Notes under the pieces: model-generated | What the model was told of the DNA's origin: nothing | The model's input: only the letters and a program-made list of their open reading frames with translations | Database searches by the model: none | Program-made: the position numbers and the translations under genes | Part shown: positions 7,622 through 16,201 of the stretch, one piece after another | How positions within the stretch are numbered: the first letter of the stretch is position 1 | Layout of the letters: every line of letters begins with the position of its first letter | Assembly: GCA_910578365.1 (NCBI GenBank) | Contig: CAJTRC010000048.1 | Location: 1 to 19,728, forward strand | DNA length: 19,728 bases | Direction: 5' to 3' | Source: an uncultured Muribaculaceae bacterium | GTDB taxonomy: Bacteria; Bacteroidota; Bacteroidia; Bacteroidales; Muribaculaceae

Positions 7622-7653
7622 CAAAGGTAATATAATTTTGCGGTATTGCCAAA
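7622..7653 (-). promoter_or_regulatory. Promoter of the LemA-like operon
   Basis: On the minus strand TTTG (7653-7650), 20 bases, then TACCTTTG (7629-7622) matches the Bacteroidetes consensus exactly. The predicted leader is about 120 bases, with no obvious hairpin. Confidence 0.8.
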
Positions 7654-7702
7654 TTAAGTGCAGTATGATTGCTGTTTTCTCGCCGGGATGCAGTGCGGGT
7701 TT

Positions 7703-8371
7703 TTAGCTCTGCGACATACTGCAGAAGTTTATGATGTCGGGGAAGTTGTCGGTGATGTAGGTGGGGGCGGCCGACCGGAGGTCGGACTCCTTGCCGTTGC
7801 CGTATGTGACGGCGCAGGTGGCGGTGCCGGCGGAACGGCCCATCAGAATGTCGACCGGAGCGTCACCGATGGTGAGAGTTTCGTCTGCGCTCCAGCTGCA
7901 GCGGTCGAGAATTTTAAGTACTGCTTCGGGCGATGGCTTGCCTTCCGCTACATCGTTGCCGCCAACTATCATTGTGAAGTAATGTGCTATGCCGAGCATG
8001 TCGACGTATTCGTCGAGCGAGGCGTGGCTGCGGCTGCTGGCTATGGCCATTCGGAAGCCGCTGCGGTGGAGATGGCCGAGGGTGGGCAGTACGCCAGGAA
8101 AACATTCGACTGACAGCGGACGCTTGAGCCGGTTGAATATACGGCGGTATGCTGCCACGAATGTGTTTTCGGCCACGGTGTCGCCGGGCCATAGTTCTGC
8201 CGGCACGTCTTCCAGTCGCAAACCTATGGTGGCGCGACATTCGGTGTCGGTGCGCGGCGGCAGCTGCAGTTCGTGTATGGTGGTCTGCATGGTGGCCATT
8301 ATCAGCGGGGCGGTGTCGGCCAGGGTGCCGTCGAAGTCAAATATCAGGTTCTGTATGGTTTTCATGTTCAT
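7703..8371 (-). CDS. HAD-superfamily phosphatase (phosphoglycolate phosphatase-like)
   Basis: This 222-residue cytosolic hydrolase has the four HAD motifs: FDFDGTLADT (nucleophile Asp12, acid/base Asp14), the IASSRS serine, the lysine of GKPSPEAV, and IGDAPVDILMGRSAG with the metal-binding aspartates. The helical cap inserted after motif I (about 20-90) is of the phosphoglycolate phosphatase/pyrophosphatase type, so the substrate is a small phosphomonoester or pyrophosphate. Length is normal for the family. An in-frame ATG two codons in is an alternative start. It is divergent from the rubredoxin gene, with a 12-bp AT-rich palindrome (8380-8391) just upstream. Confidence 0.88.
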   Translation of the reverse strand: MNMKTIQNLIFDFDGTLADTAPLIMATMQTTIHELQLPPRTDTECRATIGLRLEDVPAELWPGDTVAENTFVAAYRRIFNRLKRPLSVECFPGVLPTLGHLHRSGFRMAIASSRSHASLDEYVDMLGIAHYFTMIVGGNDVAEGKPSPEAVLKILDRCSWSADETLTIGDAPVDILMGRSAGTATCAVTYGNGKESDLRSAAPTYITDNFPDIINFCSMSQS

Positions 8372-8485
8372 TTGTTTGGAACTTTAAAGTTATGAAAAAA
8401 ATCCGACATGGCGAACATTAGTGCTATTCAGTATGTTTTATTTACGAAAATATTTAGGAATTAATAACTGATAAACTTTATTGAT

Positions 8486-8650
8486 ATGGACAAGAAGTAT
8501 ATATGCGAAGTATGCGACTGGGTTTACGACCCCGCTGTAGGTGACCCTGAAAACGGCATAGCCCCCGGTACACCTTTCGAGGATTTGCCTGATGACTGGG
8601 TATGTCCGCTGTGCGGTGTAGGTAAAGATCAGTTCGCTGAGGTAAACTGA
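8486..8650 (+). CDS. Rubredoxin
   Basis: This 54-residue protein is a complete rubredoxin: CEVC (cysteines 7 and 10) and CPLC (40 and 43) bind one iron, with the conserved YDP, GDPENGIAPGTPFEDLPDDW and FAEV segments between and after. It carries single electrons in the cytosol of anaerobes, commonly to rubrerythrin, superoxide reductase or other oxygen-defence enzymes (family knowledge). No redox partner is adjacent. The ATG at 8486 is the only sensible start. A strong terminator follows 24 bases after the stop, so it is probably a single-gene unit. Confidence 0.95.
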   Translation: MDKKYICEVCDWVYDPAVGDPENGIAPGTPFEDLPDDWVCPLCGVGKDQFAEVN

Positions 8651-8673
8651 ACTACATCCGACAATTTATCTGC

Positions 8674-8718
8674 CCGCTTCCTGAAGCTCATGGTATAGCT
8701 TCAGGAAGCGGTCTTTTT
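8674..8718 (+). terminator. Intrinsic terminator of the rubredoxin gene
   Basis: A perfect 15-bp stem (8674-8688 with 8697-8711), an 8-base loop and then tcttttt. A second T-run follows in a short direct repeat of gcggtcttttt. Confidence 0.9.
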
Positions 8719-8750
8719 GCGGTCTTTTTGTTTCGGCCTGAATATAGACT

Positions 8751-8781
8751 TTTGTGATGTCGTGAATATTGCTTATATTTG
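8751..8781 (+). promoter_or_regulatory. Promoter of rmuC
   Basis: TTTG (8751-8754), 19 bases, TATATTTG (8774-8781): consensus spacing. It shows that the frame opening at 8769 (a TTG codon) cannot be the translated start and supports the ATG at 8808. Confidence 0.8.
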
Positions 8782-8807
8782 CATTTTCACTGTTTGTAAC
8801 ACACGAA

Positions 8808-10103
8808 ATGGAAATTTTAATAATCACATCGGCAATGGCTCTGACAGTAGGGGCCGTGGCGGGATATCTGGTGGGCAGGATGCGTTCAATCCGTAATGTC
8901 AGTAGGATTGAAGTGCTTGAATTTCAGCTGAAGATGGCCCGCGATGATGCCCAGGCTATGCTGAGTCAGGCCGACGAAATGCATGCGCGTACACTGGATG
9001 CACTGCAGCATCGCTTCGACGAAACTGTAGCCAAAATGAAGGCCGAACTGGAGAATGTCACTGCAGAGATGTTGCGCCGGCGTCAGGCTGAATTCGAGAT
9101 GTCGAGCCGCGAGGGTGTGAACCGTATTCTTGAACCGCTCAACAAGAGCATCAGCGAGATGCGCCGCGCCGTTAACGAAAATACCATACGGCACAGCGAG
9201 ATGGGCGGTCAGCTATCGTCGGGCATACAGCTGGTGATGGAGCATAGCGATGCGGCTCGCAAGAGTGCCGACCGACTTGCCGATGCCCTCCGAGGAGGAG
9301 GCAAGATTCAGGGCGACTGGGGCGAAACGGTGCTTACCGAGCTGCTTGAGGCGCAGGGGCTCGAGGAGGGGGTGCATTACGATACTCAGGCTACACTGCG
9401 CGACTCGGCCGGGAATACCGTGCGCGCCGAGGGCGACCGGCTGCTCCGGCCCGATGTGATTCTGCACCTCGACCGGGAGCGCGACGTGATAATCGATGCC
9501 AAGGTGTCGCTGTCGGCTTATCTCGATTATATGAATGCCGAAACCGACGAACTGCGGGCACGGGCACTGCGCGAGCATGTGGCGAGTGTGGAGAAGCATG
9601 TGGCCGAGCTGGCCCGGAAGGACTATTCATCGTATGTGCAGCCTCCGAAGGTGCGCATGAATTATGTGATTATGTTTGTGCCGAACACGGTGGCGCTTTA
9701 TGCCGCTACGTCGCATAAGCCCGGACTGTGGCGCAAGGCCATGGAGCGGGGTGTGTATATAGCCGACGAGCAGACACTATATGCGGCGCTGAAAATCATT
9801 AATCTTACCTGGACGCAGATTGCACAGGCCGAGAATCACGAGAAGGTGTATGCTTTGGCCAACGAGATGCTGGAGCGTGTAAACCGTTTTGCTGAGCAGT
9901 TTGTGGCTTTGGGCTCGCGCCTTGACGATGCCCGCAAGTGCTACGACGCCGCCTTGGGCAAGCTTAAAAATTCGGGCCAGAGCATACCTGTAACCTGTGG
10001 CAAACTGATTAAATTAGGGGCTTCGGTAAAGCCGCGCAAGGGTGTCGCGCCCGACATGCTGGGCATGAACCAGGCACTGTCGGGCAGCGGCGACAATGAC
10101 TGA
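8808..10103 (+). CDS. rmuC: RmuC-family DNA recombination protein
   Basis: This 431-residue protein has an N-terminal membrane helix (about 2-24), a long coiled coil (about 35-150) and the RmuC domain: GDWGETVLTELLEAQGL, then RPDVILHLDRERDVIIDAKVS, where the aspartate and lysine fit a restriction-endonuclease-like core, then RMNYVIMFVPNT and the helical TLYAALKIINLTW segment. RmuC limits rearrangements at inverted repeats and is thought to be a nuclease (family knowledge). Length is typical. The start follows the promoter at 8751-8781. It converges with the MFS gene, only 22 bases apart. Confidence 0.93.
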   Translation: MEILIITSAMALTVGAVAGYLVGRMRSIRNVSRIEVLEFQLKMARDDAQAMLSQADEMHARTLDALQHRFDETVAKMKAELENVTAEMLRRRQAEFEMSSREGVNRILEPLNKSISEMRRAVNENTIRHSEMGGQLSSGIQLVMEHSDAARKSADRLADALRGGGKIQGDWGETVLTELLEAQGLEEGVHYDTQATLRDSAGNTVRAEGDRLLRPDVILHLDRERDVIIDAKVSLSAYLDYMNAETDELRARALREHVASVEKHVAELARKDYSSYVQPPKVRMNYVIMFVPNTVALYAATSHKPGLWRKAMERGVYIADEQTLYAALKIINLTWTQIAQAENHEKVYALANEMLERVNRFAEQFVALGSRLDDARKCYDAALGKLKNSGQSIPVTCGKLIKLGASVKPRKGVAPDMLGMNQALSGSGDND

Positions 10104-10125
10104 CTGCTGCCTGAAAACAATATAA

Positions 10126-11499
10126 TCAAACGGACAGATATCTAATCTTTCCGGCGCGACTCAGGCTGAAAACCCCGGCTATTATGGCCGTTCCGAGTGC
10201 TATGTAAAGGCAGGTACCCACAGGCTTCGATGTAGCGGACATCAGTGCAAAGACAACCGTGACGATTGTCGCCCCGAGAGTCTGCCCTACAAGCCGGGCC
10301 GTGCTTTGCATACCGCCTGCGCCGCCTGTGCGTTTGATGGGCGTGGCTATGACCATGACTATGTTGTTGGGTGTCTGAAATAATCCGAAGCCTATGCCGC
10401 ACACAACCATCCGCCAGGCGATATCCCATACCCGAACTCCGGAATCCGGCAATAACAGAAGCAAAGTGATTCCGGCGGCATAAACAGCCATTCCGGCGGC
10501 TGCGGTTTTGCCGGGATTATGCTTTTCGACAAAACGGGCCGCAAGCGGCGATACAATCATGGTGGCCAGAGGCCACGGTGTCATAAGCAATCCGGTAGTT
10601 ATCTCCGAGAATCCGTAGCTGTTAAGAAATAAAAAAGGTAGAGCAATCATGGCCACGTTCAGGGCTATGAATGAGCACACCGATGTGATGATGCTTAGCG
10701 AATAGAGCCTTATGCCGAATAAATCGACCGGCAGCATTGGGTTACGGCGGTTCAGCTGCCGGCGGACATATAAAACACCGACAGCTAAGCCTGCAAGCAG
10801 CAGGCAGATGTTGGTGACGGTGTCGCCTTTACGGGCAAAACTGCCGAGTGAATAGAATATAAGTCCGAATACCACCGTATTCTCTATTCCGCTCACCCAG
10901 TCATATCCGGTCTTATCCTGTCTGGGCAGATTGCGAGGCAGCAGCCTTTTGCCTAATATAAACGCCACTATGCCAAAAGGCACATTTATCAGGAACAGCC
11001 AATGCCAGGATGCAATCGAAAGTATGCTGCCTGCGATTGTCGGACCGGCGGCAGTGGCAATGGCAATTACCATGGCGTTGAGAGCCAGTCCGCGCCCCAG
11101 AACTTCGCGCGGATATATAAGGCGCGTAAGCGCTATATTCACGCTCATTACGCAGGCGGCGCCAATGCCCTGGATTGCGCGGGAGGCTATTATCATGGCA
11201 AAATTCTGAGATGCTGCGCACAGAACCGATGCACTCGTGAATATCACCACACCGGTCAGAAAGGTCTTACGGTAGCTGTAGAGGTCGCCGGCGGAGGACA
11301 GCGGAAGAAGCAACATGGTTATGACAAGCTGATAAATTGTGACAATCCACACGGTATCTGAATCCGACACACCAAATTTATCGGCCAGCACAGGCAGGGC
11401 GACGTTAACCACTGTTACGTCGAGTACGGTCATAATCAATACGATAAGAATTGCTGTGATAGCTATGTAATTGTGTAATGAAAATTTGTCGGCTTTCAT
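10126..11499 (-). CDS. MFS multidrug exporter, DHA2 (EmrB/QacA-like) family
   Basis: This 457-residue inner-membrane protein has about 14 hydrophobic helices. It carries the DHA2 signature LDVTVVNVALP (about 25-35) and the antiporter motif C region GPTIAGSILS...WHWLFLINVPFGI. Both are diagnostic of proton-driven drug exporters. The loop 2-3 motif A is altered: GDLYSYRKTF replaces the usual D..GRR pattern. Substrate is unknown. No TetR/MarR regulator or HlyD-type adaptor lies beside it, unlike many EmrB systems. No clear promoter could be placed upstream. The 3' end faces rmuC. Confidence 0.88.
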   Translation of the reverse strand: MKADKFSLHNYIAITAILIVLIMTVLDVTVVNVALPVLADKFGVSDSDTVWIVTIYQLVITMLLLPLSSAGDLYSYRKTFLTGVVIFTSASVLCAASQNFAMIIASRAIQGIGAACVMSVNIALTRLIYPREVLGRGLALNAMVIAIATAAGPTIAGSILSIASWHWLFLINVPFGIVAFILGKRLLPRNLPRQDKTGYDWVSGIENTVVFGLIFYSLGSFARKGDTVTNICLLLAGLAVGVLYVRRQLNRRNPMLPVDLFGIRLYSLSIITSVCSFIALNVAMIALPFLFLNSYGFSEITTGLLMTPWPLATMIVSPLAARFVEKHNPGKTAAAGMAVYAAGITLLLLLPDSGVRVWDIAWRMVVCGIGFGLFQTPNNIVMVIATPIKRTGGAGGMQSTARLVGQTLGATIVTVVFALMSATSKPVGTCLYIALGTAIIAGVFSLSRAGKIRYLSV

Positions 11500-11607
11500 A
11501 TTTGTGGATAAATTATCAACTTCATATATTATAACGTATGATGGAAGAGCAACATTGCATCAGGCCCAATATTGTTTTGGCTGCGGACGTCGGCGGGGGC
11601 CTGCGCT

Positions 11608-11642
11608 GACAGCCCCGGGCACCAAAGGCGTCCGGGGCTGTC
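11608..11642. other. Strong GC hairpin after the exported-protein operon
   Basis: Perfect 11-bp arms (gacagccccgg and its complement) around a 13-base loop, 31 bases past the stop of the 463-residue gene. No T-run follows on either strand, so it is not a standard terminator; it may protect the 3' end of the operon mRNA. The rest of 11500-11673 holds the MFS upstream region and nothing else recognisable. Confidence 0.5.
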
Positions 11643-11673
11643 GGCATTGATAGGTTGTTCTGGTACTATGTTG

Positions 11674-13065
11674 TCAGAAGCGGTTGCGGTTGAGGCCGGG
11701 TACAGTATGCAGCTTGCTGAAGCGTTTCAAGATAGAGGCATCCTTGTTGGAGATTTTTGCAGGAGCGAAGCTGATTTTTGCCGGAGTTTCTGCCGGTGCG
11801 GTCAAATCTTCGTAGGAAGAAACGTGAGATGCTCCTTCGGGGGTGATGTTGGCCAAAGTGCGGCAGAGTTTGCCGTCGATGCCATAAGCGTCGGCTGCGA
11901 AATACAGGAATGTCGCATCGCCGTACTGTACATATAGATTCTTGACGGGAACACCGAGGAATCCACCCTGGATTACGGCATTCTTGGTTGTCGTTTCCGG
12001 ATACAGGGTTTCATCGGTGAGGTCGCCCTTTGCCAGTGCCCAGGCATAGCTTTGGGCGGTTTCGTTGGGGGTGAATACAGCCTGAAGGATAACTTTGTCC
12101 TTGGCATCGCTGAATTTTTCGGGGTAGGCGGCAGCCATTTCGTTTCCGTCGAAGTAGCGGTAGGACAGACTTATCTGTGCATCAGAGTAATCATACGAAG
12201 TAGTAGTGAAGCGTTGCTTGAACAGCGGGCCGGCGGCATCGCCGTTGTCGTCCATCGCATACACGTAGATGTAGTATGAGGTATTGGGGGTAAAACCTGA
12301 TTCATTAATGTTTATATCGCCGGTAAAGGTTACGCCGCGCACTACATCGGCAATCGGTTTGCCGTAAGAGGCTGAATATTCCTCAATGCTTGCCTTTACG
12401 GACTGCGGCATGGTGAAGTCGCCGGGCCAGTCGGATACACTGTAACAGCCCATCCAGTATCTTATCGAGGGGTCAGATGGTTTGACAATCACTGTAAGCT
12501 CTGTCGACATTACACCGGAGTATGAAATGTCGAAGGTACAGTCGGCCGGGTTGCCGCCCGGAAGTGTGCAGAAGGGCACGGCAGATGCTTCTCCTACACA
12601 TTTGCCTTCCCGGTCAACTTCTATGGCATAGCATACCATTTCGGTGTCAGACGGGAGTCCGGATACTTTGTCGCTGTCGTCGCCTTTCGACAATGCAGCC
12701 TCGAGGAATACCGATAGAGGTACGCCGGGGTATTGTGACTGTATCGACTTGAAGTAGTTTTCCACCACGTATTGCGCGCCGTAGTGTTCATAATCTTCTT
12801 TGTCGCAGACGTCGAAGTAGTATGTTATGTTCGGGTCTTCAGGGTATATCGACAACTTAGCCGATACTGAAGTGATGTCGCTTACCTCGATGCGGAACGG
12901 ACCTTGATTCTGCTGAGGGACCTCGAACGAAACCTGCTCTATATCGGCGGTATTGAACTGATGTTTCTGGCCGTCGCGCATGTTTACAGTCATGGTCTGT
13001 GCTGTCGCATCAGGTGCCACAGATAGCGATGCGGCAATAGCGAAACTTAATATATATTTTTTCAT
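11674..13065 (-). CDS. Exported protein with three fibronectin III-like repeats
   Basis: This 463-residue protein has a signal peptide (about 1-22, ending ATAQ). A short module (MTVNMRDGQKHQFNTADIEQVSF, about 25-48) is also recognisable in the two genes before it. Three similar domains of about 110-120 residues follow, with the recurrent pattern of a strand, PxDPxIxYxxxV/C and a helical acidic stretch, starting near 55, 175 and 295. They read as fibronectin III-like folds. The C-terminal 50 residues are proline/alanine-rich and basic and show no T9SS sorting domain or lipobox. It is likely a cell-surface or periplasmic protein. It starts 31 bases after the preceding gene of the operon. Function unknown. 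Confidence 0.75.
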   Translation of the reverse strand: MKKYILSFAIAASLSVAPDATAQTMTVNMRDGQKHQFNTADIEQVSFEVPQQNQGPFRIEVSDITSVSAKLSIYPEDPNITYYFDVCDKEDYEHYGAQYVVENYFKSIQSQYPGVPLSVFLEAALSKGDDSDKVSGLPSDTEMVCYAIEVDREGKCVGEASAVPFCTLPGGNPADCTFDISYSGVMSTELTVIVKPSDPSIRYWMGCYSVSDWPGDFTMPQSVKASIEEYSASYGKPIADVVRGVTFTGDININESGFTPNTSYYIYVYAMDDNGDAAGPLFKQRFTTTSYDYSDAQISLSYRYFDGNEMAAAYPEKFSDAKDKVILQAVFTPNETAQSYAWALAKGDLTDETLYPETTTKNAVIQGGFLGVPVKNLYVQYGDATFLYFAADAYGIDGKLCRTLANITPEGASHVSSYEDLTAPAETPAKISFAPAKISNKDASILKRFSKLHTVPGLNRNRF

Positions 13066-13096
13066 GATTGTATCGGATTGAATTTTGGATGGATGT

Positions 13097-14734
13097 TTAG
13101 AAGGCTAATATCGGACGCACGCGGCAGCCGGTGTTTTTATTGGCCCAGGTTACGAAACCGGGATTGAACGAGCTTTCGTCGAAGCTTGTGTAGTAAGCTC
13201 GGTACGAGCAGCCCGAAGAGTCGTACTGTTCGGTGCTTGACCAGTATTCCGAATCGCGGCAGTACATGGGCATGCCGCCGTAGTTCTCGAGTTGAGCCAG
13301 CGAATTCTGGACACATGCCGATTCGCTGTCACCGCCGTTTGGTATGAAGTATACTCTGTCGTAGATATATTTCAGCTGATAGGCCGACGGGAGGAACCAA
13401 CCCGAGCTTTGTGCGGGTGCAGGCACCTGTGCATCGAAGTAGTCGGTGGCATAATATGTTGCGGGGAAGTTCGAGGATTCGCCGGAGAGTCCGTTGAAGT
13501 CTTTATTTGCTCTGGCGCGTATGGCGGCGGTGTTGTTGTAGCCCAGGAAGTCGTTGGTGCTTACAGAGCAGGAGCAGCCGTCGTCCCATCCGTCATAGAA
13601 GCTCCAGGCCACAGGGTTGTGTTCGCCGTCATAGTATGTGGCGTCGCGCAGCGACACTACGTAGCCGTGGAATTCGGGCATGGCGGCAGAGCCGTCTTTT
13701 ACTTTGTAATATGCTTCTTTATCGCCGAATTCGGATGCGATTCCGATGTAGAAAATCACACCGATAGGCTCGGCGTCGGGCTTGTTTACCAGATATGAGC
13801 TCCATGAGCCGTCGCTGTAGTAGTAGTCGCCTATCTTGGGTGCCTGCTGTTTGGTGCCTTCAATTTCGTAAACAAGACTGATTTTCTCGTTGAGATACGA
13901 TTTGTCGGAATCTTCGTTGCTCAGGCTCAGGCTTCCTTCGGGAATTGTGATGCTGTAAACTCCGGGAACTTGTAGTGTCGGGTTGAATGAAATGGTCAGA
14001 GTGCCGTTTTCATTGATTGTAGGCTCTACGATGTCAGGATAAGCGTTATTGTCTTTCTGTATATATGCCTTCAGGGCACCCATGGGCTTGAGTTGGGTAT
14101 AGTTGTTGAATGTAATGGTAAGCTCTGACAGAGTTTCCACTATACCCGGTTCGGGCGATACAGAGTATTTCTGGTCGGGAGCCGGCTCCTCGATGATGTA
14201 GATGCAGATTTTGCCGCCGAGCGGATTGCCGGAGATGTCGGTATATGTGCCTTCGGGTATTTCCAGGTGGTAGTTGCCGGGGGTGGTATATCCGTCGGCC
14301 GCGAAAGTATATATAAGGTCGGTGGTGTTGTCCAGTACGTTGCGGAGCAGCTTCATACCTTCGTCGGTGGGTTTGCGCGAGAATACTGCACCTTCGCTGT
14401 TGCCGAGTGTGATGTAATGCTCTTCTTCGGTGTTTTCAATGTATGCGCCTTTTAAGGATATGGTTATGCAGCCCAGCCCCTGCGGTGTGGTTTTGGTGTC
14501 AAGCAGGCCTTCTGCCGGAGTCAGCGATTCCATGTACTTGTTGAAGTTTATTACATCAGGTACCGGAGGGGTGGGTTCATCGGGCAGAGATGTGAGGCTG
14601 AACTCGATACGCTCTACATTTTCATTGTTGAATCCTACAGTTTCTCCGCTTTTGGTGAATACGGTAAAGCTTTGAGCGGTCAGCGACAATGCCGATGCCG
14701 CAAGTATGGTGGTCAGAGTAAGTGTACGTGTCAT
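13097..14734 (-). CDS. Exported protein: Ig-like domains plus a DUF1566/FISUMP-like C-terminal domain
   Basis: This 545-residue protein has a signal peptide (1-20, ending SLTAQ), then the module FTVFTKSGETVGFNNENVER (about 22-48). Two Ig-like domains follow (about 70-175 and 195-300), the second opening SVSPEPGIVETLSELTITF. The C-terminal domain (about 320-545) carries GWFLPSAYQLKYIY, EYWSSTEQY and NTGCRVRPI, the pattern of DUF1566/FISUMP-type domains found in Bacteroidetes surface proteins. Its ATG overlaps the stop of the upstream gene as ATGA, so translation is probably coupled. Likely surface-exposed; ligand unknown. Confidence 0.78.
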   Translation of the reverse strand: MTRTLTLTTILAASALSLTAQSFTVFTKSGETVGFNNENVERIEFSLTSLPDEPTPPVPDVINFNKYMESLTPAEGLLDTKTTPQGLGCITISLKGAYIENTEEEHYITLGNSEGAVFSRKPTDEGMKLLRNVLDNTTDLIYTFAADGYTTPGNYHLEIPEGTYTDISGNPLGGKICIYIIEEPAPDQKYSVSPEPGIVETLSELTITFNNYTQLKPMGALKAYIQKDNNAYPDIVEPTINENGTLTISFNPTLQVPGVYSITIPEGSLSLSNEDSDKSYLNEKISLVYEIEGTKQQAPKIGDYYYSDGSWSSYLVNKPDAEPIGVIFYIGIASEFGDKEAYYKVKDGSAAMPEFHGYVVSLRDATYYDGEHNPVAWSFYDGWDDGCSCSVSTNDFLGYNNTAAIRARANKDFNGLSGESSNFPATYYATDYFDAQVPAPAQSSGWFLPSAYQLKYIYDRVYFIPNGGDSESACVQNSLAQLENYGGMPMYCRDSEYWSSTEQYDSSGCSYRAYYTSFDESSFNPGFVTWANKNTGCRVRPILAF

Positions 14735-15237
14735 TTTTTGAAAATTTTAAAGGATTTTCCATCGGTTGTCGAAACAATGTATACTCCTGCAGTTATGTGC
14801 GACAGTGATAATGTGGCGTTGCCATCAGTGTCGGCATTGCAGGACGCGATGATGCGTCCCTGTATATCGGCGAATTGTATTCCGGTGTTCGGAGTGAGGC
14901 CTTCGATTGTTACAGTGTTGTCCTGTATGGTTATGCGGTATTCGTTAGCCATGACATCGGCGAGAGCGGCCACGTTGTCGAAAGTGAATTTTGCCACATC
15001 GGCAAGTTTGTGGTCATCGCTGAGCTGGTTGGCCTCTACATGCAGATTTTCGCCTACAAACGTTACTACCGGGGTGTCTTCCAGTACGTAGCTGACTGTT
15101 GAGCCTCCATGCAAGTGTACAATGAGGCAGTCTTTGAATTCCTCGGCCTGTACAAGCGGAGCCATGAATAATGCCAGCGATGAGAGTATGCCGGCTCTCT
15201 TGAGCAAATGTGTCATCGATTTTTTTAAATTACTCAT
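14731..15237 (-). CDS. Small exported protein with a T9SS type A-like C-terminal domain
   Basis: This 168-residue first gene of the operon has a signal peptide (about 1-31, ending PLVQA) and a strand module (CLIVHLHGGSTVSYVLEDTPVVTF). The C-terminal region (about 100-168) contains NTVTIEGLTPNT, ADIQGRIIA, the ITAGVYIV turn and a basic FKIFKK end. That end matches type A cargo domains of the type IX secretion system, which direct proteins across the outer membrane and are cleaved during anchoring. Here the domain is nearly the whole protein, with little cargo. Small proteins of this design are common in Prevotella-like genomes (family knowledge). A consensus promoter lies about 250 bases upstream. 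Confidence 0.75.
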   Translation of the reverse strand: MSNLKKSMTHLLKRAGILSSLALFMAPLVQAEEFKDCLIVHLHGGSTVSYVLEDTPVVTFVGENLHVEANQLSDDHKLADVAKFTFDNVAALADVMANEYRITIQDNTVTIEGLTPNTGIQFADIQGRIIASCNADTDGNATLSLSHITAGVYIVSTTDGKSFKIFKK

Positions 15238-15516
15238 ACTAAATTAGGGTAAAAGGATGAAAATGATACGGATATACCGGTGGAATACGAAGTTTATTCC
15301 GGATTGGAATAGCTGCTTGCTTCGTTTACATTTTTTTAGGTTGTTATGAGGCTGTTCATTGCCGAACTGTTGACACGCGATTCGCTGATTTAATCTTGGC
15401 GTGGTGGCAATTTGCCATAATTATAATCAAACCTGTGTGTTCGGGAAAGCAAGCGCCTTGTATTATGGAATAAATTTCAATATCGCAAAAGTATGTAAAA
15501 AAAATGAAACGACAAA
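15238..15516 (-). promoter_or_regulatory. Promoter and long leader of the exported-protein operon
   Basis: On the minus strand TTTG (15516-15513), 19 bases, TACTTTTG (15493-15486) is a near-perfect promoter. The transcript would carry an untranslated leader of about 240 bases. The leader contains a 13-bp palindrome, tggcaatttgcca (15405-15417), but no riboswitch that I recognise. Confidence 0.7.
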
Positions 15517-15614
15517 AAATATTTTTTTGTTTTTTTATCGTTTACACTTTGTGTATTTTACAATATCCTTATAGTCAGCGGCATTGCTGCATATCAGAAA
15601 TAATGCCGGAATCT

Positions 15615-15663
15615 CCGCTGTCGACTGCTGCATGAATTACAATTTTTAAGCAGCAGTCAGCGG
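15615..15663. other. Bulged hairpin in intergenic sequence
   Basis: Arms ccgctg(tcg)actgctgc and gcagcagtcagcgg pair over 14 bp with a 3-base bulge and an 18-base A/T-rich loop. It lies between the DUF4249-like gene (stop at 15718) and the operon promoter. Without a T-run it is at best a weak terminator. The remainder of 15517-15717 holds nothing recognisable apart from an AT-rich tract. Confidence 0.4.
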
Positions 15664-15717
15664 CGCCGCCATAGTTGCCAGGCAGCATCATGTCGATACC
15701 GGCGTTGATGGACGGCG

Positions 15718-16194
15718 CTATTCCTGTAACGGCAGGTCGTCGGGCCGGAATACTACAGATGCCGATATCGGCGACGTGGCTATGAAGTAACCCAGACAGT
15801 GGTCGCCGGCAAACATGGCAGGTCCGTTGCTGTTGTTCTGCAGCGCCTCGAGGTAGTCGTGCATGGCTTGAGAGACGGGGCATACGGTGCATGTGATTTC
15901 ATCGCCGTCGTAGATAATTTCGTCGTCGTCTTCTTTGTCCGTGTCTTTGCGGGTGGTCATGGTGGTGTATGTGCAGATGCTGCTGTGGGCTATGCGGTTG
16001 TCCTGTTCGTCCCAGCGGTATATTTTGCCGTTGCGGTATACTTTCACCCAGTAGCAACGTATGCCGTCGGCAGCGAGGTCGCGGTATTGGCACTGCAATA
16101 CTGCGACATGGTCGTAAGGCATGCGTATCCAGCTGAATTCCATGCCGGTAATTTCGGTTGGAGGGTACATATGTAGCGCACATGTAGCGCACAA
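15718..16194 (-). pseudogene. Probable 5'-truncated DUF4249-like gene
   Basis: The frame ends in a segment (about the last 80 residues) with ITCTVCPVSQAMHDYLEAL, a gap and then HCLGYFIATSPISASVVF. This resembles the C-terminus of DUF4249 proteins, Bacteroidetes periplasmic or lipoprotein partners of TonB receptors. Those proteins are roughly twice this length and start with a lipoprotein signal, which is absent here. The only ATGs are internal (16170 or later) and no promoter is visible. The protein-like texture starts near MEFSWIRMPY; upstream the frame is open but not coding-like. Just upstream are tandem 11-base repeats and an aaggggtca motif, suggesting a recombination junction. A short functional gene from 16170 (150 residues) is the alternative. 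Confidence 0.5.
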
Positions 16195-16201
16195 GGGGTC
16201 A
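16171..16201. repeat. Tandem 11-base repeat and aaggggtca motif
   Basis: atgtagcgcac occurs twice in tandem (16171-16181 and 16182-16192), followed by aaggggtca (16193-16201) and a third partial atgtag (16201-16206). The 9-mer matches the repeats at the left end of the window (copies at 65-73, 89-97 and 112-120). Confidence 0.5.

Noticed and set aside
7633..7640. Plus-strand TAATTTTG inside the LemA operon promoter, suggesting an antisense promoter
   Set aside because: No -33 TTG at 19-21 bases and no plus-strand gene downstream; chance overlap is more likely.
7658..8113. 151-codon plus-strand frame opposite the HAD phosphatase
   Set aside because: Valine/glycine/alanine-rich shadow of a gene with all four HAD motifs on the other strand.
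15575..15892. 105-codon minus-strand frame
   Set aside because: Overlaps the DUF4249-like frame over much of its length, has biased composition, and its unique end mostly spells the bulged hairpin.
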